From positions 120,581,192 through 120,645,191 of the forward strand of contig NC_092055.1 in NCBI RefSeq assembly GCF_003086295.3: a DNA stretch of 64,000 nt, given 5' to 3'. The stretch comes from Arachis hypogaea. Its lineage: Eukaryota > Streptophyta > Magnoliopsida > Fabales > Fabaceae. The notes below the pieces were generated by a model that saw only the letters and a list, made by a program, of their open reading frames with translations, searched no databases and was not told the origin of the DNA. A program made the position numbers and the translations under genes. Shown piece by piece: positions 1 to 13,398 of this stretch. Positions within the stretch are counted from its first letter, which is position 1. Each line of letters starts with the position of its first letter.

Positions 1-195
1 AAATAATAATTTATACCCACTAATGTTATCGTTTCATCTATTACTTGAATTTGGACCAGTTCTATGATTATTTTGAGTATCTAAATGTTTAAAAAAGAAA
101 TACATTATTGACATGAGATGAATGTATTTTTAAATTCTACAAAAAAAAAGTAATTTCTTATTATATAAATCATAGCTACTAAGAATAAAAAAATT

Positions 196-221
196 ATAAT
201 AATAATAATAATAATAATAAA
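196..221. repeat. (AAT)n microsatellite
   Basis: An uninterrupted run of about nine AAT/ATA trinucleotides in AT-rich DNA. It is a likely length-polymorphic marker with no sign of function. Confidence 0.9.
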
Positions 222-339
222 ATATTGGATGATACTATAAGTATAATCATTTTGTAACTAAGTTCAACTAAATTTGTGCAAGTCCAGCGAAAAAAATATG
301 TGCATACATCAGCACTTATCTTTTTTCGCACTTTATGCT

Positions 340-540
340 GCACACAAATTTTTGAAAAATTTGTATAGAAGCTTATTGATGTAACACACAAATTTATAAA
401 GTATAACACAAAATTTTACACGTAACACAAACTTATTGATATAGTATAGAAATTTTTACATATAGTATACAAATATTTGTATATAGCACACAAATGTTTA
501 TACATAACACATAAATTGTTGCTGCTAATGTATTTTGTTA
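340..540. repeat. AT-rich dispersed repeat, copy 1
   Basis: Blocks of the type 'atagcacacaaatatttgtat' and 'aacacaaacttattgatata' recur, ending in 'gctgctaatgtattttgtta'. The same order of blocks appears twice more at 14170-14560. The SINE described next is inserted at its right end. I do not recognise the family and see no coding potential. Confidence 0.55.
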
Positions 541-647
541 GTTGTTAATGAGTTATAGCTCAAATGGCATAGTCTCCCCATACTCAATTAAGAGGTTGCG
601 GATTCGAGTCTCCTATCTTTGATAAAAAAAATGTATTTTGTTAGTTG
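528..647 (+). mobile_element. short tRNA-derived SINE with 17-bp TSD
   Basis: The body (545-630, 86 bp) contains an A-box-like motif TAGCTCAAATGG at about 554-565 and a B-box-like motif GGATTCGAGTC at about 600-610, spaced as in an RNA polymerase III promoter. It ends in an A-rich tail. It is flanked by identical 17-bp repeats, ATGTATTTTGTTAGTTG, at 528-544 and 631-647, as expected for target-primed retroposition. The B box departs from the tRNA consensus, so it is not a functional tRNA gene. The body is short for a plant SINE; it could be a truncated member or a retroposed tRNA-like RNA. The exact TSD suggests a fairly young insertion. Confidence 0.75.
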
Positions 648-843
648 GATGAATTAATATTTTAAACAGCAATAAATTTAAAAATTTTGATACTCGGAGA
701 TAAAATATACATAAAATAATAATAATTTTTACAATTATATCATATATATTATTATAAAATATGATTACACTCGGCATTATTTAACCAACAAATTAAAATA
801 ATAATTCAAAATAATAATAAATAACAAAAAATAATGTCCTTCC

Positions 844-1190
844 TAATTCAATTATAAGTTAATAAACACAAATATAAGTCATTCAAATTAGCAACAAATT
901 AAAGAACAATATCTTTTTTAATTCAATTATAATTCAATACACACAAATATAAGTTATTCAAATTCATTTCCAACAACAATAAAAAACAATATCCTTCTTA
1001 ATTGAATTATAAATCAATACACACAAACATAAAGTTATTTAAATTAATTTTTAGTAACAACAAAGAACAATATCATAATTCAATTATAAGTCAATATACA
1101 CAATTTAATAAACAGATTAGTAAAACTATATTAGCAATTATATCATGAGAAGAATATCCTAATTCAATCACAATTCACATTTCCCAATTA
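844..1190. repeat. degenerate minisatellite, about 75-84 bp period
   Basis: The phrase 'taattcaattataa' followed by 'acacaaatataagt' and 'aacaatatc' recurs with starts near 844, 919, 999, 1076 and 1160. That makes about five diverged tandem copies. DNA between the SINE and this array (648-843) is AT-rich with nothing recognisable. Confidence 0.65.
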
Positions 1191-1316
1191 ATAAACCAAC
1201 TATATAAGGGATTTGGATCCTCTAAAGTTTGAATTTCACTTTAGAGAGTAAAGTGTGATCTTCTACCTTTGAATAGTTTCTCTTTCATATTTATTATTGG
1301 TCTCACTTATGAAATC

Positions 1317-4300
1317 TGTAACACCCTAACTACCAAAGCTCGCACTTCCGGCTGTGCGACTCTGATAGCTCGGACATTACGACGACACTTATATTATTTA
1401 ATACTAAAATATGAGCCTGTTTAAAATTTTAAACCGCAATACCGCTCCCAAAGATACTTTCGTTCGATAACGTACATCCATAAATACCATTCAACTTACA
1501 ACAACTCATAAAGAGTACATCCATATATATATACATAAATATATATAAATAATATTACAAACATAATACAATACAATTCCTATCCCTCTTACAGATTATA
1601 TCGAGATAAAGGCGAGGGTACAATAAACCATAACTAAAACAATATAGAGCATCACAACAACAACTAAATAAGCTCTTCGTAACTTCTGCGCCCATATCCT
1701 GAAAGGGGAAAAATGTAGGGGGGTGAGAACATCATCCTCGAGAGGGTTCTCAGTAGAGGGTTTTTGGGAATTACTGTAATAGGATACATGAAGATAAACA
1801 GTACAAATGATTAATAACCATCTTATGCCTCTTTTCAAAAACAACCGTTTACAATAAAAGAGAAATCTGAAATCCTTTTTCTGAAAGAAGAAACTGTTCA
1901 TTTAAAACAATATTCAAAAGCATTTCAGAAGGTTTATCTATGCTGAACCAAATTAGCCTTTCACGCATTTCCAAACCATAACCACAATACCGAAACCAAC
2001 CATCGGTCCATCTCAATTCAACCACGGCCCTAGGCCCAAACAATCCAACCAACAACCAATCACCACAATCCAACAGAGTCCCAGATGCAAACACAGGAAG
2101 GAAGTTCAAGCACAAACAAACAGTTATTACAAGTAGAACAGTTAGCAATTAATCACATAGGCAAACCAGGTATAATATGCACACCCAACCAATGTCACAC
2201 AAATGCATATGATGCATGCCTGTCCCTAGTGGCTGATGATATCATCTGTCGGTTATAGAGCCAACCCGACAAGTCCTGGTAGCTAACCATTGGACTGTCC
2301 CTCTGTCGTGCATCCCCAACTCGAGTTATACTCATCATAAACTTGATCATAATCATGATCCATATCCATCACCCTCACTGGTGAATATTTATCCATCACC
2401 ATCACTGGTGAATATTTATGGGGCCGAGCTCATCCGGGCCTTTCACAGTGCCCGGCCACACTTACGACATAGGGTCAACAGAGTATCAAGTCTCGACCTG
2501 GAGCACGTGGTGGCTAGCCACTGCTACTACCCAGGGAAACTCGTATCTCAGATAGTGGAAGTGCAACATTCACATCTATCAATGATTCAGCATAAACATG
2601 CATTCAATCTCATCCATGGATCAACATCCATCTCAGCCATCCGGCTCACGGTTCAGTCCAGAACCAGCCAATATTCATATCATACACAGCCATTCCGGCT
2701 CACAACAAAACAGCACTTCCACCATTCAACATCATTAAATTCATAAAGTCGGCATTTAAGCCATAAATCATTTTCTCAATTCATTTCACTTTGAAATCGA
2801 GTTTCAACTCTTTTCAGCCTTGGCTTTAAAGATCTCATTTCTCAAATCATCTCAGGCTCATAAGCCACTTTTACTCAAGGTAAATTCCCCTTTGAAAACA
2901 ATGCCACTCTCGGCATCCTCTTTCCAAACTTCCATAACCATGGCAAGTTAAAGATTTATTTTGAAACATTCAAAATCATCCATTCAACAATGGGATTTTA
3001 TAACAAAGTTTCTCGGCAGAGTCCCAAGTCTTTAGGGGAGAATAACATATCTCATTTCGCCAAATTCATTTAAAATCATTAAAACATTGGCTTTCTGATT
3101 TGAGTAAGAAAATAGGATCTAAGCCAAACCGAGTCACGTAATCTTTACTTCTTTCAAAACCATTTCCTTTACTTAAACAAAACCGGCTTCAATTCCATAA
3201 TTAAATCTGAAGCGTTTCAAACTGATAAGAGAATCCTTTTTGTTGTGTTAAACTAGAGTTCAAAAGATACTTTGAATCTTATTTAAAACGTCAAAATAAT
3301 GAGGCTCATCACTCGAAATCCAATTCCTTTTAAAATCACGAAAACTCTCCCAAGGGACAATCTTTGTGTTTAATAGAGAAAAACATAAACTCGTTTTACC
3401 TTTTAAAACAGCCTCAAAGCAAAATTCTCTTTCGAATGACTTGTACCCAAAGACATACTGTTCTTCTTGGAAAATAAGGAGAAATCATGATTCTCTTTTC
3501 AATAATTCTTTCAACGCATAACTTCATTGCTTTCTTAATTGTTCTAAGTAAAGGTAATAAAAGAAGCCATAATTTCACAATCCTCAAAATAGATAGGAAA
3601 GGCATTAAACTCAAAATTTCCCAATTAACATTTCAAATAAGGACTCGGATTCTATAGAAATTTCGGCAGCACCTCCCCTAAAACTTGGACTTTCGCCACC
3701 CGGTTCGGGTCCCAACTAAACCGTTTCTCATTCCTTTTCAACAGCTCAAAACCAGAAATCAATTCAAAAGCAAGCTAAATCCAACAGTCGCCTCAGTGGC
3801 ATATCTCAAGGAAGCCATTTCAAAAATCAACTCAATATCAACCGATTTAACTCATTTCTAAAGCTTTAAAGAATCGGTTCAACAATAAATCATTTATCAA
3901 AACCAAATCAATTAAAGCAACCCAGGCTGAATTTCAAGAGTATTCTATCTTCCACATCATCAAAATAATTGACTCAATTCAAACCAATCCTCAATGGATT
4001 AAACTCATTTCAAATCTTTAAAGAATCAACTTCAAACGTTACATTTCACAAGCCACACAACAATTCGGCCAAACCAATATCCATAGTCATTCGAGTCAAT
4101 CAAATAATACATAAGGCAGATACAATCACCAAATACACAATATCTCACATCAGTACCCATATGTAATAATTCCAATAATAAACTATAGTTTTTGGAAAGT
4201 GCCCCTACCTCGAAACGCAAATCCATAACCCAAAAGTCTCATAGAGTCCTTTCCGCCTTAACCCGAGATCAACAATCGAAATCCCGGCAGCCAAAACCTC

Positions 4301-5890
4301 TGTTCCAAGCCACTTTCGCAACAGTCTCAACAACTCTAATCGCAACATACAACAACCGAAACTCAATCTTATAGCAATTAATGCCATAAACCTCAGCGTG
4401 AGATTACAGAACAGTAACGAAAGGGCTTTCAAATCGAAACGCTTACCGAACCAAAGAAGGAACGGCTAAACCGGAACAGCGGCGGTCTCCGAACCGGTTC
4501 GGCAGCAGCCCGGCAGCCACCTCAAGTAGTAGCGGTGACCAGACTCCGGCAATGGCGCCTGGAACCCACATACAGAGACGTTAAAGCTTCCAGAATCTTA
4601 AACGAATGAAGACCGAATTCAAAAACCCTTACCGGAAGAGTTTTCCGGCGACGGCAGCGGGGTTTTCCGGCGGCCAGGCATGGCGGCGCGACTCAACACA
4701 ACCAGGCAAAGCGGCGGCAACCTCCAGCAACTCCGGTGAGCTTCCTCAACGACGGTGACGGCCGGAGCTTCGGCGGTGCTAACCGAGGCTTACCGGCGGC
4801 AGGAACGGCGGCGATAGCTTCGTGCAGCACGGCGGCGCCTGTCTTTTCCCCCACCGCGAGCTCTCTGTCTCTCTCTCGCCTTCTGTTCCGATGACGGCGG
4901 CCATGGCTTTGCCGACGAGACCAAGAGCGGCAGTTTCAGGCCCTCAGACCCTTCTCGCTCGCGTACCCTCTCTCTCCATGTCTCAGCTTCGATGGCGACC
5001 CTCGGTGGACCAACGGCGACGACCGTAGCGCGGGCAGCCGCGGCACCCAGGTGCGACGGTGACGGCGCAAGACAGCGCCCTCTCCTCTTCTTCTCTCGCG
5101 CCAGCTTCGATGGATCAACAGTGGCGGAGACGGCGCGAGTTCTCCCTCTTCTCCATGGCACAGTGGCGGTGGCGACGTGGTGGCGCAACGGTGGTGGTTC
5201 CAGGTCGACAGAAACGCGTGATGGAGGTGGCGGCAAAGGCCCCCTCCCCTCCTTCTCCTCCGATCTCCTCTACTCCCCCTCAGATCTCTTTCTTTCTTTG
5301 TTTGTTTTCTGTTTCTTTCAGGGAACACAAAGGAAACTCAGCGTGTGTTGCTGCTGCTGAGAGAAAGGAAAGGTTGGGGGTGTGGCTAAAGGGAACCGGG
5401 TCATGGGTTAGGGTTTCTTTTTTCAAAAATTAGGGTTAGGGACATTTTAGTAATTTCAAATAAAAATAGGGATATTATAGTAATTAGAAATAAATTCTAA
5501 TCCATTAATAATAATGTATAAAAATACTATTTGCTCATCAATTTCATAAATTATTTTCAATAAAATGTCCCCACCAAATAATTAGAAATAATATACTTAT
5601 TTTCTTCATTTTCCAAAATAGTAATATCAATATTCTAAAATATTACTTATCCAATCCAAATCATTATAAAATACTTATTATTTTATAACTATCAACTTTA
5701 TAATTCAAATATAGAAAATAATCCAATAATTATAAAATTGGATAATAATCATAGCTTATCTCAAATCCAATAAATCAAAACTTGCATTAATTATCTTTAA
5801 TAAAATAATTTCTGAAATTAAGGCTATAAATAACCATATGATTTTGAGACTTGATCATAATAAGACTTTTCAAAAGTTCTGGGTCTTACA
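1317..5890 (-). repeat. LARD 3' LTR (4,574 bp)
   Basis: This is the downstream LTR of the minus-strand LARD, bounded by TG and CA. It has three compositional zones on the plus strand: an AT-rich outer part, a mid part with a 27-bp tandem duplication near 2363-2420, and a GC-rich block at about 4450-5400. It ends in an AT-rich segment containing the start of the LTR. Several ORFs of 60-150 codons lie inside, but they overlap on both strands and resemble no protein I know, so I do not call them genes. Confidence 0.92.
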
Positions 5891-5903
5891 TCCTACCCAC
5901 CTT
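5891..5903 (-). promoter_or_regulatory. LARD polypurine tract
   Basis: On the minus strand AAGGTGGGTAGGA lies directly against the start of the 3' LTR (TGTAAGACCC). This is the expected place for the plus-strand DNA primer of an LTR retrotransposon. Confidence 0.8.
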
Positions 5904-8809
5904 ATAAAAATTTTCGCCCTCGAAAATTGATACAAAATGAAAGAAATTCCATAACAGTTCACCCTTGAACACATTTAAGGAAGAAGCAAAAATATCTCAA
6001 AATACAATCATATATACGATTTCCAAATACTTTGATTGTCATAAGCATAAGGATGTAAAGGTAGGAGTGTGATTGCAAAGCAAACGTTACAAGGTAGGCT
6101 CAATGCAAAAGATAACATGGGTCAATCATGTGATAGAAGGGCAAGGCATCAAAGGCTATCAAACAGGATGGAGTTAAAACGACGTGCTCAACCTCCGCAT
6201 ACTAATCTCATATCAACCTCAAAGTTTTAACTTTCCAACTCCATCAAGCACTTTACAAACCCCAAATTTGATCACAAGCCTGACAACCACAAACCCGTTC
6301 GCAAGGAACAAAACGCCCACAACTCATACGTTGTACACCTACCGCTTCAACTTCCGTATGCACATCACGTCTTAAAGAACTAACGTATCGCGTTACTATG
6401 TCTACAAGTCGCACGTGATATCAAAACAATTCTCGAGTCTACTCAGAAGGATACAAGATTTAGGAATGAGAGATAAATGTCAACAATAATACTCATAGAT
6501 TTGAGAGAGTGTATCCAATTTCTAGATAAACAAAGACGCTCAAGCAATGAAGTTTGCTAGAAATAAATCAATTGACAACTTCAAAGATAACCCTTGGATA
6601 AAAGAATTTCAATAGGTCCAATAAGAAGAATCAGCACATTAATTTGAACCAAATTCAAATTGGGTCGAAGAAGTATGAGGTTTACAAAAGAGAATATTTC
6701 AGACCCAAGACAAAGCTCACAGAACTCGAGCACGATTAAAGGTACTTCCGAATACATTGTTCATAAAGGAACCAAAACTTGCGGAAAAACCACTTCGCAG
6801 TCTAAAAGAAAGGTTAAGTAACAACATCCTTCAAGAGAGTAACAAAAGCATAATCGTGGCTTTACCTCAATACAATTTCATGTTGAAGTAAATCATGTAG
6901 AGTTTTAAAAACAAAATGCACACAAGTTTCGCTAAGAGCTAAAATATTTCCTCAAATATTTTAGAAAGATAATTAGGTGCACAACTTAACCAAAAGTAAT
7001 TCATAAAACTCGGAAGAGAAATCAAATGCTTGTTCAAAAATTCCCAAAATTCATATTCAAACAAGCGTGTATAACATTCATAGCAAGGGTGAAAGAGGAA
7101 GTTAAACTCTTTTTAGAAACGAAATTCCAAGGTAAAAACTTGCTTGCAATTTAGTAAAGGAAATAAGTGGTGCATCACAAACAAACCGGTTTCCACTAAA
7201 CAAGGAAGCTTTTCAAAACTTCATTTAAAACAGCATATGCCAAATTTAAATTAACTTTGTCAAAATTGAACAATGGTTTCAATCTAAATCAAACAACAAA
7301 AATAAATTCCGTTTAGTATTCTTCCAAAGGGAATTCAAAACTTCTTTTAAAGTTCAAAACAAGACTCCAAAAGTGTTATTGAAATCACCATCTTAGAAGA
7401 ACATTCAAGAAGTTTAAGATGCATTAAAAAGGAGTTCAGCCTTGCAAGAAAGGATCTTAAATTAAAGTAGTTCAAACAAGATCCACTGGACATGAAACAT
7501 CAAACAAGATTTAAATTGATCCAAAAGAATACAAAAGTCATAGAAAAAGACAATTCGATCATTTGTAATTTCTCAATGATAAATCTTTGACTAAAAACTC
7601 TTGTAGAGATAATGGAAAAATAAACAATGCACTAACTTGAAACGAATTAAACTGACCCTCATAAGGATGAGATTCACAAGAGAGGACAAACCAAGATCAA
7701 TGGTAGTGTTCACAAGATGTAAAAGATTAGTTAAAAATAGAATCACGTATGACATTCATAGAGGTGAAAAGCTTAAGAGGGAACGAGTCCGTTCATAAGA
7801 AGAAAACTATGAGTCCAACATTTTCAAAAGAATAACAATGGCATAAACCATGCAGTATGCTAAATCAAACTCAAATCAAAATGAATTAAGTGAAGTTTAC
7901 CAAACGAAACTCAACCTAAGTAAAAGCGAAAAATTCTTTCTTTCCGGGATCTTGAAGAATAACCAAATACATAATCAAATGAAGATGTTCATTGGGACTA
8001 TAGTAAAATTACTAGAAAGTCAATTTACTTTTAAAGTAAATGCAATTTCATAAACCAGTAAAAGTACAAGCGAGGTATTAGAGATAAATAGTTATTAAAC
8101 TGTATAAGAAATCTTCAAAGATTCATATATAGATAAGTACATATCTAATCAACAGCAACTTTATAAAAATCTCAAAATTGGCTTTAATTCACTGTCAAAT
8201 AAGAGGAAAACTGAATCAACAAGTTCTCTAAGAATGAACACGGAACCCGGAGTTAAAAGTCACAGCACATCAAGACAAGTTCAAGACTATATCAAAGAAT
8301 AATTGAATCAAGAAGAACTCAAACAGAGGAAGACAGATGCATCAAGGATTCCAAACAAGCATATGCAACTGAGGTCAAACAAGAATGCATATGAATAGAG
8401 AAATAGAGTGGAAACATCAAATTACTTTTCAAGAGGAGTACCAAACAAGAACTTCAAGTTAGGATATGAAAGAACAGGTCGACTCGAACAGAATTCAAGA
8501 CACACAACTGAATAGCCTCGAGAAAAAGTTTCTAACGTTCCACCAAAACCCGCGATTCACTTTACTCAAAACTCGTATTTCATCTATGACAACCCATCAG
8601 TGCTTCCATATACATAATTCACTAGTATTAAGCCGGCCAAACTTAATATCAGGAATTATGCAATGCAAGACTAACAGCGTTAATCAATAGACCGTCATGT
8701 GCATAAAGCTCTAATTCTCGTCATTTGACAAGACCTAATACATGACAAACGCTCAGAGTATGCAATTGAAGCATAGTCAGTCCATTCCTCAGGCTCTACA
8801 GGAAGAACT
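5904..8809 (-). other. LARD interior, non-coding
   Basis: About 2.9 kb of A-rich (plus strand) sequence without long ORFs; the longest open stretches are under 80 codons and show no recognisable domain. It holds neither a gag nor a pol remnant. In a LARD this region is thought to serve as packaged RNA carrying cis signals, but no such signal can be named from sequence alone. Confidence 0.8.
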
Positions 8810-8821
8810 GCTCTGATACCA
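8810..8821 (-). promoter_or_regulatory. LARD primer-binding site (initiator Met tRNA)
   Basis: The minus strand reads TGGTATCAGAGC three bases inside the 5' LTR. This is the usual plant primer-binding site complementary to the 3' end of initiator methionine tRNA. It fixes the element's orientation. Confidence 0.88.
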
Positions 8822-8824
8822 TAA

Positions 8825-11800
8825 TGTAACACCCTAACTACCAAAGCTCGCACTTCCGGCTGTGCGACTCTGATAGCTCGGACATTACGACGACACTTAT
8901 ATTATTTAATACTAAAATATGAGCCTGTTTAAAATTTTAAACCGCAATACCGCTCCCAAAGATACTTTCGTTCGATAACGTACATCCATAAATACCATTC
9001 AACTTACAACAACTCATAAAGAGTACATCCATATATATATACATAAATATATATAAATAATATTACAAACATAATACAATACAATTCCTATCCCTCTTAC
9101 AGATTATATCGAGATAAAGGCGAGGGTACAATAAACCATAACTAAAACAATATAGAGCATCACAACAACAACTAAATAAGCTCTTCGTAACTTCTGCGCC
9201 CATATCCTGAAAGGGGAAAAATGTAGGGGGGTGAGAACATCATCCTCGAGAGGGTTCTCAGTAGAGGGTTTTTGGGAATTACTGTAATAGGATACATGAA
9301 GATAAACAGTACAAATGATTAATAACCATCTTATGCCTCTTTTCAAAAACAACCGTTTACAATAAAAGAGAAATCTGAAATCCTTTTTCTGAAAGAAGAA
9401 ACTGTTCATTTAAAACAATATTCAAAAGCATTTCAGAAGGTTTATCTATGCTGAACCAAATTAGCCTTTCACGCATTTCCAAACCATAACCACAATACCG
9501 AAACCAACCATCGGTCCATCTCAATTCAACCACGGCCCTAGGCCCAAACAATCCAACCAACAACCAATCACCACAATCCAACAGAGTCCCAGATGCAAAC
9601 ACAGGAAGGAAGTTCAAGCACAAACAAACAGTTATTACAAGTAGAACAGTTAGCAATTAATCACATAGGCAAACCAGGTATAATATGCACACCCAACCAA
9701 TGTCACACAAATGCATATGATGCATGCCTGTCCCTAGTGGCTGATGATATCATCTGTCGGTTATAGAGCCAACCCGACAAGTCCTGGTAGCTAACCATTG
9801 GACTGTCCCTCTGTCGTGCATCCCCAACTCGAGTTATACTCATCATAAACTTGATCATAATCATGATCCATATCCATCACCCTCACTGGTGAATATTTAT
9901 CCATCACCATCACTGGTGAATATTTATGGGGCCGAGCTCATCCGGGCCTTTCACAGTGCCCGGCCACACTTACGACATAGGGTCAACAGAGTATCAAGTC
10001 TCGACCTGGAGCACGTGGTGGCTAGCCACTGCTACTACCCAGGGAAACTCGTATCTCAGATAGTGGAAGTGCAACATTCACATCTATCAATGATTCAGCA
10101 TAAACATGCATTCAATCTCATCCATGGATCAACATCCATCTCAGCCATCCGGCTCACGGTTCAGTCCAGAACCAGCCAATATTCATATCATACACAGCCA
10201 TTCCGGCTCACAACAAAACAGCACTTCCACCATTCAACATCATTAAATTCATAAAGTCGGCATTTAAGCCATAAATCATTTTCTCAATTCATTTCACTTT
10301 GAAATCGAGTTTCAACTCTTTTCAGCCTTGGCTTTAAAGATCTCATTTCTCAAATCATCTCAGGCTCATAAGCCACTTTTACTCAAGGTAAATTCCCCTT
10401 TGAAAACAATGCCACTCTCGGCATCCTCTTTCCAAACTTCCATAACCATGGCAAGTTAAAGATTTATTTTGAAACATTCAAAATCATCCATTCAACAATG
10501 GGATTTTATAACAAAGTTTCTCGGCAGAGTCCCAAGTCTTTAGGGGAGAATAACATATCTCATTTCGCCAAATTCATTTAAAATCATTAAAACATTGGCT
10601 TTCTGATTTGAGTAAGAAAATAGGATCTAAGCCAAACCGAGTCACGTAATCTTTACTTCTTTCAAAACCATTTCCTTTACTTAAACAAAACCGGCTTCAA
10701 TTCCATAATTAAATCTGAAGCGTTTCAAACTGATAAGAGAATCCTTTTTGTTGTGTTAAACTAGAGTTCAAAAGATACTTTGAATCTTATTTAAAACGTC
10801 AAAATAATGAGGCTCATCACTCGAAATCCAATTCCTTTTAAAATCACGAAAACTCTCCCAAGGGACAATCTTTGTGTTTAATAGAGAAAAACATAAACCT
10901 GTTTTACCTTTTAAAACAGCCTCAAAGCAAAATTCTCTTTCGAATGACTTGTACCCAAAGACATACTGTTCTTCTTGGAAAATAAGGAGAAATCATGATT
11001 CTCTTTTCAATAATTCTTTCAACGCATAACTTCATTGCTTTCTTAATTGTTCTAAGTAAAGGTAATAAAAGAAGCCATAATTTCACAATCCTCAAAATAG
11101 ATAGGAAAGGCATTAAACTCAAAATTCCCCAATTAACATTTCAAATAAGGACTCGGATTCTATAGAAATTTCGGCAGCACCTCCCCTAAAACTTGGACTT
11201 TCGCCACCCGGTTCGGGTCCCAACTAAACCGTTTCTCATTCCTTTTCAATAGCTCAAAACCAGAAATCAATTCAAAAGCAAGCTAAATCCAACAGTCGCC
11301 TCAGTGGCATATCTCAAGGAAGCCATTTCAAAAATCAACTCAATATCAACCAATTTAACTCATTTCTAAAGCTTTAAAGAATCGGTTCAACAATAAATCA
11401 TTTATCAAAACCAAATCAATTAAAGCAACCCAGGCTGAATTTCAAGAGTATTCTATCTTCCACATCATCAAAATAATTGACTCAATTCAAACCAATCCTC
11501 AACGGATTAAACTCATTTCAAATCTTTAAAGAATCAACTTCAAACGTTACATTTCACAAGCCACACAACAATTCGGCCAAACCAATATCCATAGTCATTC
11601 GAGTCAATCAAATAATACATAAGGCAGATACAATCACCAAATACACAATATCTCACATCAGTACCCATATGTAATAATTCCAATAATAAACTATAGTTTT
11701 TGGAAAGTGCCCCTACCTCGAAACGCAAATCCATAACCCAAAAGTCTCATAGAGTCCTTTCCGCCTTAACCCGAGATCAACAATCAAAATCCCGGCAGCC

Positions 11801-13398
11801 AAAACCTCTGTTCCAAGCCACTTTCGCAACAGTCTCAACAACTCTAATCGCAACATACAACAACCGAAACTCAATCTTATAGCAATTAACGCCATAAACC
11901 TCAGCGTGAGATTACAGAACAGTAACGAAAGGGCTTTCAAATCGAAACGCTTACCGAACCGAAGAAGGAACGGCTAAACCGGAACAGCGGCGGTCTCCGA
12001 ACCGGTTTGGCAGCAGCCCGGCAGCCACCTCAAGTAGTAGCGGTGACCAGACTCCGGCAATGGCGCCTGGAACCCACATACAGAGACGTTAAAGCTTCCA
12101 GAATCTTAAACGAATGAAGACCGAATTCAAAAACCCTTACCGGAAGAGTTTTCCGGCGACGGCAGCGGGGTTTTCCGGCGGCCAGGCATGGCGGCGCGAC
12201 TCAACACAACCAGGCAAAGCGGCGGCAACCTCCAGCAACTCCGGTGAGCTTCCTCAACGACGGTGACGGCCGGAGCTTCGGCGGTGCTAACCGAGGCTTA
12301 CCGGCGGTAGGAACGGCGGCGATAGCTTCGTGCAGCACGGCGGCGCCTGTCTTTTCCCCCACCGCGAGCTCTCTGTCTCTCTCTCGCCTTCTGTTCCGAT
12401 GACGGCGGCCATGGCTTTGCCGACGAGACCAAGAGCGGTAGTTTCAGGCCCTCAGACCCTTCTCGCTCGCGTACCCTCTCTCTCCATGTCTCAGCTTCGA
12501 TGGCGACCCTCGGTGGACCAACGGCGACGACCGTAGCGCGGGCAGCCGCGGCACCCAGGTGCGACGGCGACGGCGCAAGACAGCGCCCTCTCCTCTTCTT
12601 CTCTCGCGCCAGCTTCGATGGATCAACAGTGGCGGAGACGGCGCGAGTTCTCCCTCTTCTCCATGTCACAGTGGCGGTGGCGACGTGGTGGCGCAACGGT
12701 GGTGGTTCCAGGTCGACAGAAACGCGTGATGGAGGTGGCGGCAAAGGCCCCCTCCCCTCCTTCTCCTCCGATCTCCTCTACTCCCCCTCAGATCTCTTTC
12801 TTTCTTTGTTTGTTTTCTGTTTCTTTCAGGGAACACAAAGGAAACTCAGCGTGTGTTGCTGCTGCTGAGAGAAAGGAAAGGTTGGGGGTGTGGCTAAAGG
12901 GAACCGGGTCATGGGTTAGGGTTTCTTTTTTCAAAAATTAGGGTTAGGGACATTTTAGTAATTTCAAATAAAAATAGGGATATTATAGTAATTAGAAATA
13001 AATTCTAATCCATTAATAATAATGTATAAAAATACTATTTGCTCATCAATTTCATAAATTATTTTCAATAAAATGTCCCCACCAAATAATTAGAAATAAT
13101 ATACTTATTTTCTTCATTTTCCAAAATAGTAATATCAATATTCTAAAATATTACTTATCCAATCCAAATCATTATAAAATACTTATTATTTTATAACTAT
13201 CAACTTTATAATTCAAATATAGAAAATAATCCAATAATTATAAAATTGGATAATAATCATAGCTTATCTCAAATCCAATAAATCAAAACTTGCATTAATT
13301 ATCTTTAATAAAATAATTTCTGAAATTAAGGCTATAAATAACCATATGATTTTGAGACTTGATCATAATAAGACTTTTCAAAAGTTCTGGGTCTTACA
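8825..13398 (-). repeat. LARD 5' LTR (4,574 bp)
   Basis: The same length as the other LTR with no indel seen. The differences I found by eye are nearly all C/T or G/A changes, plus one G/T change near 12666. Transcription would begin in this copy and run toward lower coordinates. I cannot place the start site. Confidence 0.92.

Larger units (their letters stand above)
1317..13398 (-). mobile_element. LARD-type non-autonomous LTR retrotransposon, 12,082 bp
   Basis: Two 4,574-bp direct repeats (1317-5890 and 8825-13398) enclose a 2,934-bp interior with no gag, protease, reverse transcriptase or integrase motifs on either strand. On the minus strand each LTR begins TGTAAGACCC and ends GGGTGTTACA. 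A 5-bp TSD, AAATC, lies at 1312-1316 and 13399-13403. The primer-binding site and polypurine tract face the right way for a minus-strand element. Long LTRs with a non-coding interior match the published class of large retrotransposon derivatives (LARDs). Mobility must come from an autonomous partner in trans. By hand I count about 14 substitutions between the LTRs, so insertion was recent. Confidence 0.93.

Noticed and set aside
545..620. A tRNA gene
   Set aside because: A- and B-box-like motifs are present, but no cloverleaf with acceptor stem can be drawn, and the A-tail and 17-bp duplication mark a SINE.
4790..5360. Overlapping ORFs of 120-148 codons on both strands
   Set aside because: They lie in a GC-rich, CGG-repeat part of the LARD LTR, where long frames arise by chance on both strands. 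The protein is low-complexity Arg/Pro/Ala and no domain is visible; both LTR copies carry them only because the LTRs are duplicates.
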